A stretch of 64,000 nt of DNA. It comes from an uncultured bacterium (GTDB lineage Bacteria; Bacteroidota; Bacteroidia; Bacteroidales; Rikenellaceae). Positions 15,645 through 23,520 of the stretch are shown here, one piece after another. Numbering within the stretch: position 1 is the stretch's first letter; each line of letters begins with the position of its first letter. The notes beneath the pieces were generated by a model. It was not told where the DNA came from. It did not search any database and was given only the letters and a program-made list of their open reading frames with translations. The stretch spans positions 40,092 to 104,091 of the forward strand of contig CAJMNH010000009.1 of the NCBI GenBank assembly GCA_905214725.1. The letters are read 5' to 3'. The translations under genes and the position numbers were made by a program.

Positions 15645-16775
15645 ATGTCGGAAATTTCAGCGGCAGCGTTTACAGATACCAAACCGCATTACAATATACT
15701 TGACGGACTGCGCGGAGTGGCGGCATTGACCGTCGTATGCTTTCATCTGTTCGAAGCCTATGCGACCAGTCATCTGGATCAGAAAATCAATCACGGATAT
15801 CTGGCCGTCGATTTCTTCTTTATCCTCTCCGGCTTCGTCGTCGGCTATGCCTACGACGACCGCTGGAAAACGATGACGATAAAGGACTTCATCAAGCGCA
15901 GATTCATCCGCTTGCATCCGATGGTAGTCATCGGGGCGATCATCGGAGCCGTCATGTTCTACTTTCAGGGCTGCTCCGTTTGGGATGTTTCGAAAGTATC
16001 CCTGACAACGTTGCTGATCGCCACGATCATGAGCGCCTGCCTGATTCCGGCAACGCCCGGTTCCGAAATTCGGGGTGTCGGCGAAATGTTTCCGCTGAAC
16101 GGGCCGAGCTGGTCTTTGTTTTTCGAATATATCGGCAATATCCTCTATGCGTTCTTCATCCACAAACTCCCGACAAAAGCCCTCTCGCTATTGGTCATAC
16201 TCGCCGGCTGCGGATTGGCGGCGTTTGCCATATGGGGGCCGTACGGCGACATATGCGTCGGGTTCGCTCTGACTGGCGACAATATGATCGGCGGTTCCCT
16301 GCGCCTGTTGTTTTCATTCTCGGCGGGACTGCTTCTGTCCCGTATCTTCAAACCCATCCCCATAAAAGGAGCCTTTTGGATCGGCGGCCTGTCCATCGTC
16401 GTTTTAGCGGCGGTGCCGCGAATCGGCGGCAGCGAACATCTGTGGATGAACGGTCTGTACGATACGATCTGTTTCGCCATCTTGTTCCCGCTGATCGTCT
16501 ATCTGGGAGCATCCGGGAAAACGACGGACAAAACGACCGCCCGAGTATGTAAATTCTTGGGAGACATATCGTATCCGCTCTATATGGTGCATTACCCCTT
16601 TATCTACCTGTATTACGCTTGGGTGAAAAACGAGCGTCTCACATTCGTCCAATCTCTGCCCGGCGCCGCAGCGCTCGTTATCGGGTGTACGATATTAGCC
16701 TATCTGTGCTTAAAGCTCTACGATGAACCGGTACGCAGATTTCTGACGAAACATCTTTTGCATATGCAAAAATAG
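15645..16775 (+). CDS. Acyltransferase 3 family (OafA/YrhL-like) membrane protein
   Basis: A 376-residue integral membrane O-acyltransferase with about ten helices. The N-terminal signature ILDGLRGVAALTVVCFHLFE holds the conserved Arg23 and the essential His34, followed by GYLAVDFFFILSGFV and FIKRRFIRLHP (the conserved R/H loop). PLYMVHYPFIYLYYAW near the end is also typical. It lacks an SGNH domain. These enzymes transfer acetyl or other acyl groups to surface sugars. It is not linked to any glycan cluster here, so the acceptor is unknown. Confidence 0.9.
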   Translation: MSEISAAAFTDTKPHYNILDGLRGVAALTVVCFHLFEAYATSHLDQKINHGYLAVDFFFILSGFVVGYAYDDRWKTMTIKDFIKRRFIRLHPMVVIGAIIGAVMFYFQGCSVWDVSKVSLTTLLIATIMSACLIPATPGSEIRGVGEMFPLNGPSWSLFFEYIGNILYAFFIHKLPTKALSLLVILAGCGLAAFAIWGPYGDICVGFALTGDNMIGGSLRLLFSFSAGLLLSRIFKPIPIKGAFWIGGLSIVVLAAVPRIGGSEHLWMNGLYDTICFAILFPLIVYLGASGKTTDKTTARVCKFLGDISYPLYMVHYPFIYLYYAWVKNERLTFVQSLPGAAALVIGCTILAYLCLKLYDEPVRRFLTKHLLHMQK

Positions 16776-16776
16776 T

Positions 16777-16839
16777 CCCCGCAAAGTCTTGCGGGGAGGG
16801 GCTGTTTAAAAGCGGGACGGTCAGTTAAGGCCGTCCCGC
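16777..16839. terminator. Two convergent hairpins between the acyltransferase and the zinc-ribbon membrane protein
   Basis: CCCCGCAA-AGTC-TTGCGGGG (16777-16796) starts right after the plus-strand stop. GCGGGACGG pairs with CCGTCCCGC (16812-16839) and is followed on the minus strand by TTTTAAA, which suits the minus-strand gene ending at 16845. Confidence 0.75.
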
Positions 16840-16844
16840 GTACA

Positions 16845-18386
16845 TCATTCGTTCACCCGCTCGCGGTGCGTTCGGACCACCCTGCATCCGCAGTTGCGGC
16901 AAACGCAGGCCCATTGGGTCGCAACGTTGCGGAAATCCTTCTGAACATATTCACGGCGGAAATGCCGCGTAACGGTCGTCGAAGTCGAGGTCGTATGCGT
17001 ATAGACGTCGCGCGCATGCAGTTCGCTGCCGTGCTCGACCTCCTGATCGACGCACTCGGGTTCGGAGAGGACATACATCCCGTGACAGTTCGGGCAACGC
17101 CCCTCGGAGATCGAGTAGCGCAGGAAAGCCCGCGTCACACGGTAGGAGAAATAGAGACAGATTGCCAAGAAGATCCAAAAGCCCTTGTTTACCGACAGCG
17201 CCAACCCGACCGCCACGATATCGAGCATCAGCAGCCCTGCAAGAACAAGCAACGCCCGCATCACTCCGTTGGGTAGCACGCGCACGTAACCTGCGAACAA
17301 CACCGTATAGGGAAACCACGCAAAGAGGAAAACCAGCCACGTACCGAACAGCACGAGAGCAATGACGGCCACACAGGCGGATAGGATCAGCGAGAGGATA
17401 CCCCGAACGGCGGCACCTTTGGACTTCCCGTCGCCCGACGGAATATCGTTCACCTCGTTCCATTCGGCTTTGCAGAACTGCCCCTCACCGGTCAGCGCGC
17501 GCACCGCCCCGTTGTCGACGATCCATCCGGCCAGCGGCAACATTGACAACATACGGGCATTGCGCTTCACGAGACCCAGCGTATCGGCTGCGACCAGCGT
17601 GTCGTTTCGGAAAGTCATCGCCACCTTCGGGGCGATCCTGCCCGTTTCGGTATCCACCACGGAGATTCCGGCGACGGTTACCGTTTCCCCTTTCGAGCGG
17701 CGTACATAGGAGGCTACGACCTGCTTCTCGATCTCGTCGAACGTCGGCCCCGCCTCGACGATCCGCCACAGACGACCGACCGTCATCCGCGGACCGGCAG
17801 AGACGAACGAAGGAATCCCCAACGCCTGCTCGAACACGACGTCGTCTATTTTGTCGTATACCTTTACCTCCTTCCCCTCTTCGGTTCGAAAAACGAGGTA
17901 TCCCGCGCTTTTTTCACGGATGCGAGCCTTAAAACGGAGTTTCGCACGCCTTTCCACCGTCTTTCCGCCGCCTTCGGGATGCAGCGGGCTTGCCGCGTAA
18001 GCCGTCTCGTTCCCCTTGACGACCTCTTGCGGGATGAATCCCCGATTGCCATCCGACGTCTCGATCAAGAAATGATAGGCCGGCGCCATGGCGAGAATCC
18101 GCACGGCGCTGCCCGCACGCAGGGAAACAGCTGCCCGTTCTTCGGCGCCGCCGGTCTCCCCGGGCGTCGGAAGCAGCTTGCAGCCCCGACTCACGACCGC
18201 CTCCGCTCCGGCTTCGGAACGACCTCCGTAATCGAACGAAGCGAGCAGCAACGGGGTAATGACGATCAGCGTCACAACAAGCCACCGCCACAGTTTCGCA
18301 GGTTTATGACACAGGAAATATTCGACTTCGAGTTTCAGATCCTCGATCTTATCGACAATCGGATTGTCCAGCAAAAAATCGAACAT
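16845..18386 (-). CDS. Membrane protein with SH3-like segment and C-terminal zinc ribbon
   Basis: A 513-residue protein I cannot assign to a named family. The N-terminus is cytoplasmic with one transmembrane helix (WLVVTLIVITPLLLASF, about 36-52). An exported region contains an SH3-like stretch (AVRILAMAPAYHFLIETSDGNRGFIPQEVV in pieces). A helical hydrophobic cluster follows (about 320-425, three to four TM segments). The cytoplasmic end has CPNC and later CVCRNCGCR, the four cysteines plus extra of a split zinc ribbon. The intervening part is Thr/Ser-rich (THTTSTSTT). The start is 7 bp after the stop of the gene at 18394, so the two are co-transcribed. It may sense a surface condition, but this is inference only. 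Confidence 0.75.
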   Translation of the reverse strand: MFDFLLDNPIVDKIEDLKLEVEYFLCHKPAKLWRWLVVTLIVITPLLLASFDYGGRSEAGAEAVVSRGCKLLPTPGETGGAEERAAVSLRAGSAVRILAMAPAYHFLIETSDGNRGFIPQEVVKGNETAYAASPLHPEGGGKTVERRAKLRFKARIREKSAGYLVFRTEEGKEVKVYDKIDDVVFEQALGIPSFVSAGPRMTVGRLWRIVEAGPTFDEIEKQVVASYVRRSKGETVTVAGISVVDTETGRIAPKVAMTFRNDTLVAADTLGLVKRNARMLSMLPLAGWIVDNGAVRALTGEGQFCKAEWNEVNDIPSGDGKSKGAAVRGILSLILSACVAVIALVLFGTWLVFLFAWFPYTVLFAGYVRVLPNGVMRALLVLAGLLMLDIVAVGLALSVNKGFWIFLAICLYFSYRVTRAFLRYSISEGRCPNCHGMYVLSEPECVDQEVEHGSELHARDVYTHTTSTSTTVTRHFRREYVQKDFRNVATQWACVCRNCGCRVVRTHRERVNE

Positions 18387-18393
18387 AAGGCCG

Positions 18394-18804
18394 CTACATT
18401 GAGGGTCTGTTACCGCTGTTCACACACCGTTGATAGGTGTCGTGCAACTCCTGCGGCGTACAACGCCAGTAGACGATACGGATCATCCGATAAGCCTCGT
18501 CGGCCGGAACGCTCCGCTCGGCGGCAAGCTGTCCGGCCGCATCGTGGAGCAGATCCATCTCCTCCTGCTTTTCGCCCTTGCGGCCGAACCGATGCGCGGC
18601 GTCCAGCAGAATCCCGTAAATACGGGCGTCGAACGCCGGATTTTGCGTCAACCCCTGAGCCAGCAGATGAAGCCCTTCCTCCCGTTCGATCTCCTCGGTC
18701 TGCTTGCGTTCCAGATAATTTTCGTACAGCTCGGCATTCTCCTTACGCCGTTTCCACCAATAATAGGCGATGCCGGCCACAATCACAAGGACTAAAATGG
18801 TCAT
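18394..18804 (-). CDS. Single-pass membrane-anchored hypothetical protein
   Basis: A 136-residue protein with an N-terminal transmembrane anchor (MTILVLVIVAGIAYYWWKRRK, N-out by the positive-inside rule). A cytoplasmic helical domain rich in Glu and Lys follows (ENYLERKQTEEIEREEGLHLL, DAAHRFGRKGEKQEEMDLLHDAA). It is the promoter-proximal gene of a two-gene unit with the zinc-ribbon membrane protein. No family recognised. Confidence 0.7.
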   Translation of the reverse strand: MTILVLVIVAGIAYYWWKRRKENAELYENYLERKQTEEIEREEGLHLLAQGLTQNPAFDARIYGILLDAAHRFGRKGEKQEEMDLLHDAAGQLAAERSVPADEAYRMIRIVYWRCTPQELHDTYQRCVNSGNRPSM

Positions 18805-19084
18805 ACTAAAAAGTGTTTGGGTGAGATATGAATGAATACTATTTTTGAATTTCCAACAGCCTCGTGCACAAGATATACATTAAATTTGAATTTACATAAA
18901 AAGTCGCGATAATACGATATGAAATCATTCGGAATACCCTCCTATGAAACATGAAACGCAAAGATCCGGCGACTGGCCGAACGATATTTTTCATATCTTT
19001 ACACCGAACAAATTCCGGCAGCGACGGGCTGCGCCCGATTGGGCGTTCGGCTTGCGCGATCCTTGCCGGTATAATACCATCCGC

Positions 19085-19765
19085 ATGACCGTTACCGAAC
19101 GACTCTTCGCACTGGCTGACGCCGGCAACGCCGCATTCTCGGCAAAACTCACGCCCGGCATCGATCCCGACCGGATGCTGGGCTGCCGCATTCCGCAGGT
19201 CAGACAACTGGCCCGCACGCTTCGCGACACTCCCGAAGCGGCAGCATTCCTCGCCGAACTGCCCCACCGCTATTACGACGAAAACAACCTGCACGGCATT
19301 CTGTTGAGCCATATCCGCCGCGACGACGAGGCGCTCGACGCGCTCGAACGTTTTCTGCCTCACATCGACAACTGGGCGACCTGCGACATCACGGCCTGCG
19401 GCATGAAGATACTGGGACGCACCCCGACGGCTACGCTGCCCCGCATCGAGCAGTGGCTCGCAAGCCGGCGAACCTACACCGTCCGTTTCGGGATCGTCGC
19501 CCTGCTGGCGCATTATTTCGACGACAAATTCGATACGCGCCATCTCGACCTGCTGACCGACCTTCGCAGCGAAGAGTACTATATCGACATGGCGGTAGCA
19601 TGGGCGTTCAGCGTGGCGCTCGTCAAACATTTCGACCGAACGCTACCCTATTTCACCGAGCGGCGGCTCGGCCGTTGGGCGCACAACAAGGCGTTGCAGA
19701 AGGGCCGCGAAAGTTTTCGGATCGACGCCGAACGGAAAAAGCTGCTGCAAAACCTGAAATACTGA
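19085..19765 (+). CDS. AlkD-like DNA alkylation repair protein
   Basis: A 226-residue HEAT-like-repeat DNA glycosylase of the AlkD/AlkC superfamily, which removes 3- and 7-alkylpurines without base flipping. Recognisable blocks are GCRIPQVRQLART, LPHRYYDENNLHGILLSH, DNWATCDITACG (the Trp/Asp pair of the active-site helix) and YIDMAVAWAFSVALVK with GRWAHNKALQKGRES near the end. I start at the ATG at 19085 because upstream codons in the frame are not protein-like. It sits about 100 bp before the PqqD-like gene, which has its own promoter. Confidence 0.87.
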   Translation: MTVTERLFALADAGNAAFSAKLTPGIDPDRMLGCRIPQVRQLARTLRDTPEAAAFLAELPHRYYDENNLHGILLSHIRRDDEALDALERFLPHIDNWATCDITACGMKILGRTPTATLPRIEQWLASRRTYTVRFGIVALLAHYFDDKFDTRHLDLLTDLRSEEYYIDMAVAWAFSVALVKHFDRTLPYFTERRLGRWAHNKALQKGRESFRIDAERKKLLQNLKY

Positions 19766-19838
19766 CCATGCGCCGATCGCTTCGGAAGCGAAATAACGCG
19801 GATGCGGCAAAAAATTAGGTCGCTTGGAAAATTTTTGT

Positions 19839-19846
19839 TATTTTTG
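19839..19846 (+). promoter_or_regulatory. -7 promoter element of the PqqD / TonB receptor / HMA operon
   Basis: TATTTTTG, fitting TAnnTTTG, 22 bp before the PqqD-like start. It is preceded by an A/T-rich tract. Confidence 0.6.
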
Positions 19847-19868
19847 TTGCGTTTAGTTGTAATAACAA

Positions 19869-20132
19869 ATGAAAATTCGCGAAGAATACAAGGTTCGGGA
19901 GATGGCCGGCGAGCATGTCGTCATCATGCAGGGCCGTTTGGGCGTCGACATGACCAAGATCATCTCGCTCAACGAAAGCGCGCTCTATCTGTGGAATGCG
20001 CTTCAAGGCAAGGAGTTCTCCGTCGACGACGTCGCGCGCCTGCTCACCGGACACTACGAGATCGACGAGGCGACCGCAGCGCGCGACGCCGCGGCATGGG
20101 TCGAAAAACTTCGCGAATGCAAACTGATTTAA
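19869..20132 (+). CDS. PqqD-family (RRE-type) protein without a neighbouring radical SAM enzyme
   Basis: An 87-residue winged-helix protein of the PqqD fold. Pattern: VIMQGRLGVDMTKIISLNESALYLWNALQG, the beta-hairpin plus 'LNxxAxxLW' helix characteristic of PqqD, then EFSVDDVARLLTGHYEIDEATAARD and a final amphipathic helix. PqqD proteins and related RiPP recognition elements bind leader peptides for a modifying enzyme, usually radical SAM. No such enzyme lies within 60 kb here. In Bacteroidales, lone PqqD-like genes occur and their role is unclear. It is 13 bp upstream of a secreted His/Cys-rich protein and appears to lead a four-gene operon. Confidence 0.8.
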   Translation: MKIREEYKVREMAGEHVVIMQGRLGVDMTKIISLNESALYLWNALQGKEFSVDDVARLLTGHYEIDEATAARDAAAWVEKLRECKLI

Positions 20133-20145
20133 CCGCACACGACAG

Positions 20146-20559
20146 ATGAAACTCCGTCAGATGTTCTTCCTCCTCGTTCTGCTGCTGAGCTACACCGGCT
20201 CGGTGGGCGGAGACGCATGGATGATCTGGGACCATCTGCATGATTTCCACGGAGTGGAACACGTCTGCCACCACAACCACGGCAACGAGTGCATCGCCCA
20301 CAGCACATCGGTACGTTGCAACTGTTTAGGCAGCCACAGCGAAGCCGATCATCTGCTCTACGTCTCCTCGAACGGCGACGCATCCCATCGCCAGCAACAC
20401 ATGCCCGTCGCCGTTCTGCCGCCGTTCAGGTTGCAGAGCCTGCCCGACGAGACCGCTCGGCCGGCCCATCCGGCTTATCGCACGCGGCGGAAGATTCCGC
20501 TCGACGCAGCACCGCTTATCCTGCACAAAGGGTTGCGGGCGCCTCCTGTTACGGCATAA
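20146..20559 (+). CDS. Small secreted His/Cys-rich protein, probable metal binder
   Basis: A 137-residue protein with a signal peptide (MKLRQMFFLLVLLLSYTGSVGG). The mature N-terminal part is rich in potential metal ligands: DHLHDFHGVEHVCHHNHGNEC, split as HLHDFH, HVCHHNH and NEC, then CNCLGSHSEADH. The second half is proline- and arginine-rich with no fold I recognise. It sits 66 bp upstream of a TonB receptor and after the PqqD-like gene. Similar small His-rich proteins occur next to metal-related TonB receptors in Bacteroidetes as I recall (DUF6769-like, unverified). A periplasmic or surface copper/zinc-binding role is an inference from composition and context. Confidence 0.75.
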   Translation: MKLRQMFFLLVLLLSYTGSVGGDAWMIWDHLHDFHGVEHVCHHNHGNECIAHSTSVRCNCLGSHSEADHLLYVSSNGDASHRQQHMPVAVLPPFRLQSLPDETARPAHPAYRTRRKIPLDAAPLILHKGLRAPPVTA

Positions 20560-20625
20560 AACCCATTGTTTCCGACCTGCATGGCTGTCGGGACATGTTT
20601 TTATGTCATACAACAGGAATCACAC

Positions 20626-22971
20626 ATGAAAAAATCACTTTTATTTCTATCCTTGTTGGGCCTTGCTGCGACTGCAACGGCTCAGGAGATACGCGGCATC
20701 GTCACCGATGCCGACAACAACCCGCTCGTCGGCGCTTCGGTCTACTGGGCCGAAACGACGATCGGCGCCAGCACTTCGGCGACAGGCGCATACAACGTTC
20801 ACCGCATCAAGAACTACGACCGTCTGGTCGCTTCCTATCTGGGTTATGTCAACGATACGATCCGTATCGCCGACGGCGTCGCCGAACAGAATTTCCGGCT
20901 CAAATCCGAGGGCGTGGATATCGAAGGCGTCGTCGTGGAGAGCACGCTGGGCGGCAACTACGTCAAACGCGACGGCATCCTCAAAGGCGAGACCATCTCG
21001 TTCGCCGGCCTCTGCAAGATGGCCTGCTGCAATCTGGCCGAATCGTTCGAAAATTCAGCTTCGGTAACCGTCGGTTACAGCGACGCCATTTCGGGCGCAC
21101 GGCAGATCAAGATGCTCGGTCTGGCCGGCACCTACACGCAGATTCTCGACGAGAACCGCCCCATCATGCGCGGGCTCTCGGCGCCTTACGGCCTGAGTTA
21201 TACGCCGGGCATGTGGCTCAACTCGATTCAGGTGTCGAAGGGCGTCTCGTCCGTAACGGCCGGCCATGAAGCCATCACGGGACAGATCAACCTCGAACAC
21301 CGCAAGCCGACCGACGACGAACGGTTGTTCGTGAACCTCTACTTCGACGACGAACTCAAACCCGAGTTGAACCTCTCGACGGCGCTGCCCGTGACGCGCG
21401 ACAAGAAGCTCTCGACGATCGTGCTGGCGCACGGTTCGATGGACACCAAATCCTACGACCACAACCACGACGGCTTCCGCGACCTGCCCGAGGCGCGTGC
21501 GATGCACCTTGCCAACCGCTGGCTCTACGCCGCCGACAACGGGCTGCAACTGCGCTGGGGCTTCAAGGTGACGGCCGAAAACCGTTTGGGCGGCCGCATG
21601 GGGTACAAGAATTCGATGCGCGACGAGATGCGTCAGAGCGCACTGGACAACGGTTCGCTCTACGGCTCGCAGATCCGCAACCGCGGCTTCAACGGCTACA
21701 TCAAACTCGGCATGCCGGTCGGCGCCGCCGTCTACGACAAGGACGAGCAGGACGAGATGCGTTCCAACATCGCGTTCGTGGCCGACTTCGACCACTTCAA
21801 CGAATCCTCCTATTTCGGTCTGAACGACTATGCCGGAAACGAGAATTCCGTGTCGCTCAATGCGATGTACAGCCACTATTTCACCTACCGCTCGTCGCTC
21901 ATCATGGGCGTCTCCGCCCACTTGCAGTCGTTCAACGAACGTCTGGCCAATGATTTCGTCGATGACGGCCAAATCACGGGACGCAGTTACGATATGGATC
22001 ACAACGAGAACGAAGCGGGCGTCTATGCAGAGTACACCTACGCCGTAAAAGATAAATTCTCACTCGTGGCGGGTGCGCGCGGCGACTACAATTCGTTCTA
22101 CGACAAGTACTATTTCACGCCGCGCGGCCATATCAAATGGAACATCACACGGTTGCTGACGCTGCGCGCCTCGGCGGGTCTGGGTTACCGCTCGACGAAC
22201 CTCGTCACGGACAACATCGGCGCTTTGGCCACCGGCCGCCGCTTCGCATTCGACGGCAATCCGTGGAACGGCGACTACAATTTCAATACGCTCTACCGCG
22301 ATTTCAACCGCATGGAGAAGGCGTTGACCGTCGGCGGCAGCCTCACCCAGTCGTTCGGGCTGGTCAAGGCCGAGGACGCGACGCTGAGTTTCGACTACTT
22401 CCGCACCCAGTTCTACAATCAGGTCGTGGCCGATCAGGAGTACAACGCCTCGGAGGTGATGTTCTACAACACCGACGGCCGCTCCTACACCGATACCTAT
22501 CAGATCGATTTCAACTGGACGCCCGTCGAGCGGCTCGATATTTTCGCGACCTACCGCTACACCAACTCGTCGATGACGCTCGACCGTCCCGACGGCGGAC
22601 ACGTGCAGGTCGAGCGGCCGTTGGTAAGCCGTTACAAGGCGCTGCTGAACATTCAGTACGCCACGCGGTTCCGCCGCTGGACCTTCGATGCGACGGCACA
22701 GCTAAACGGCCCTATGCGTCTGCCTTCGCAGACAGGCGACCCGACCGTGACGGAGCTGTCGCCCCGCTACCCGATCTTCTTCGCGCAGGTGAGCCGCAAG
22801 ATCAAGAAACTCGATCTCTACTTAGGCTGCGAGAACATCGGCAACTACCGGCAGGAACATCCGATTCTCGACCCTCAACACCCATTCTCCACCTCCTTCA
22901 ACTCGTCGGTGGTCTGGGGCCCGCTGATGGGGCGCAAGTTCTATATCGGCCTGAGGTGGAACCTTTATTGA
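20626..22971 (+). CDS. TonB-dependent outer-membrane receptor, probably for a metal or metallophore
   Basis: A 781-residue receptor. There is a signal peptide (MKKSLLFLSLLGLAATATAQ), a carboxypeptidase-regulatory-like domain (about 21-92: IRGIVTDADNNPLVGASVYW), a plug (about 100-215, with GLAGTYTQILDENRPIMRGL and TAGHEAITGQINLE) and a 22-strand-type barrel ending FYIGLRWNLY. A cysteine cluster CKMACC at residues 130-135, just before the plug core, is unusual for sugar receptors. I read it as a metal-linked feature. The ATG at 20626 directly opens the signal peptide. It is not preceded by a SusD partner. It lies between a His/Cys-rich secreted protein and an HMA protein, which points to copper or a similar soft metal. 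Confidence 0.92.
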   Translation: MKKSLLFLSLLGLAATATAQEIRGIVTDADNNPLVGASVYWAETTIGASTSATGAYNVHRIKNYDRLVASYLGYVNDTIRIADGVAEQNFRLKSEGVDIEGVVVESTLGGNYVKRDGILKGETISFAGLCKMACCNLAESFENSASVTVGYSDAISGARQIKMLGLAGTYTQILDENRPIMRGLSAPYGLSYTPGMWLNSIQVSKGVSSVTAGHEAITGQINLEHRKPTDDERLFVNLYFDDELKPELNLSTALPVTRDKKLSTIVLAHGSMDTKSYDHNHDGFRDLPEARAMHLANRWLYAADNGLQLRWGFKVTAENRLGGRMGYKNSMRDEMRQSALDNGSLYGSQIRNRGFNGYIKLGMPVGAAVYDKDEQDEMRSNIAFVADFDHFNESSYFGLNDYAGNENSVSLNAMYSHYFTYRSSLIMGVSAHLQSFNERLANDFVDDGQITGRSYDMDHNENEAGVYAEYTYAVKDKFSLVAGARGDYNSFYDKYYFTPRGHIKWNITRLLTLRASAGLGYRSTNLVTDNIGALATGRRFAFDGNPWNGDYNFNTLYRDFNRMEKALTVGGSLTQSFGLVKAEDATLSFDYFRTQFYNQVVADQEYNASEVMFYNTDGRSYTDTYQIDFNWTPVERLDIFATYRYTNSSMTLDRPDGGHVQVERPLVSRYKALLNIQYATRFRRWTFDATAQLNGPMRLPSQTGDPTVTELSPRYPIFFAQVSRKIKKLDLYLGCENIGNYRQEHPILDPQHPFSTSFNSSVVWGPLMGRKFYIGLRWNLY

Positions 22972-22995
22972 ATTAACGATTAACAATTACCGATT

Positions 22996-23454
22996 ATGAA
23001 AAAACTATTGTTTGTCTGCCTCGCGGCAGCATTGGGTCTGGGCATAAGCTCGACCTCCGCAAAGGATGCCAAGAAAGCATCGACCGTAACGACGGTTTTC
23101 AAGACCGACATCGACTGCGAACACTGCGCCAAGCGCATTATGGACAACATTCCCTTCGAGAAGGGGGTGAAGGATGTCAAGGTCGACGTTCCCAGCAAGG
23201 AGGTGACCGTCGTTTACGACGCTTCGAAGAACAGCGCCGACGGACTGATCAAGGGCTTCGCCAAGATCCGCGTGAAGGCCGAGGCTTGCGATGCGAAATG
23301 CTGTAACGCGGATTGCTGTAAGAAAGCTGCCTGCGACAAGAAGTGCTGCAACGCAGATTGCAACAAGAAAGCCGCTTGCAAAACAAAAGGCGACTGTCCC
23401 GCCGCGAAGAAATGCTCCGGCTGCGATCAAAAAACAACCGAGGCGTCCAAATAA
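22996..23454 (+). CDS. Secreted heavy-metal-associated (HMA) domain protein with metallothionein-like Cys tail
   Basis: A 152-residue protein: signal peptide (about 1-22), one HMA ferredoxin-like domain (30-96) with the metal motif DCEHC (Cys41 and Cys44), then a lysine/cysteine tail (97-144) with 13 cysteines. The tail is built on a repeat CDxKCCNADCxKKAA (98-112 and 113-127) followed by a degenerate third unit (CKTKGDCPAAKKC). HMA domains bind Cu(I), Zn, Cd or Hg through CxxC; the tail resembles a metallothionein. It is 24 bp after the TonB receptor and ends the operon at the terminator at 23472. Periplasmic metal storage or handover is inferred. Confidence 0.9.
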   Translation: MKKLLFVCLAAALGLGISSTSAKDAKKASTVTTVFKTDIDCEHCAKRIMDNIPFEKGVKDVKVDVPSKEVTVVYDASKNSADGLIKGFAKIRVKAEACDAKCCNADCCKKAACDKKCCNADCNKKAACKTKGDCPAAKKCSGCDQKTTEASK

Positions 23455-23471
23455 CCTGCACGCCCCCAAAT

Positions 23472-23502
23472 AAAAGCCGTCCGCAAATTGCGGACGGCTT
23501 TT
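23472..23502. terminator. Bidirectional terminator after the HMA gene
   Basis: AAAAGCCGTCCGC pairs with GCGGACGGCTTTT over a 5-nt loop and is followed by ATTTT. It also serves the convergent BACON lipoprotein gene. Confidence 0.85.
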
Positions 23503-23520
23503 ATTTTCATGCAGTAAGAA

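Noticed and set aside
19869..20559. Reading the PqqD-like and His/Cys-rich genes as a RiPP precursor pair
   Set aside because: The 137-residue protein has a Sec signal peptide in place of a leader, and there is no maturase; kept only as an open possibility under the operon finding.
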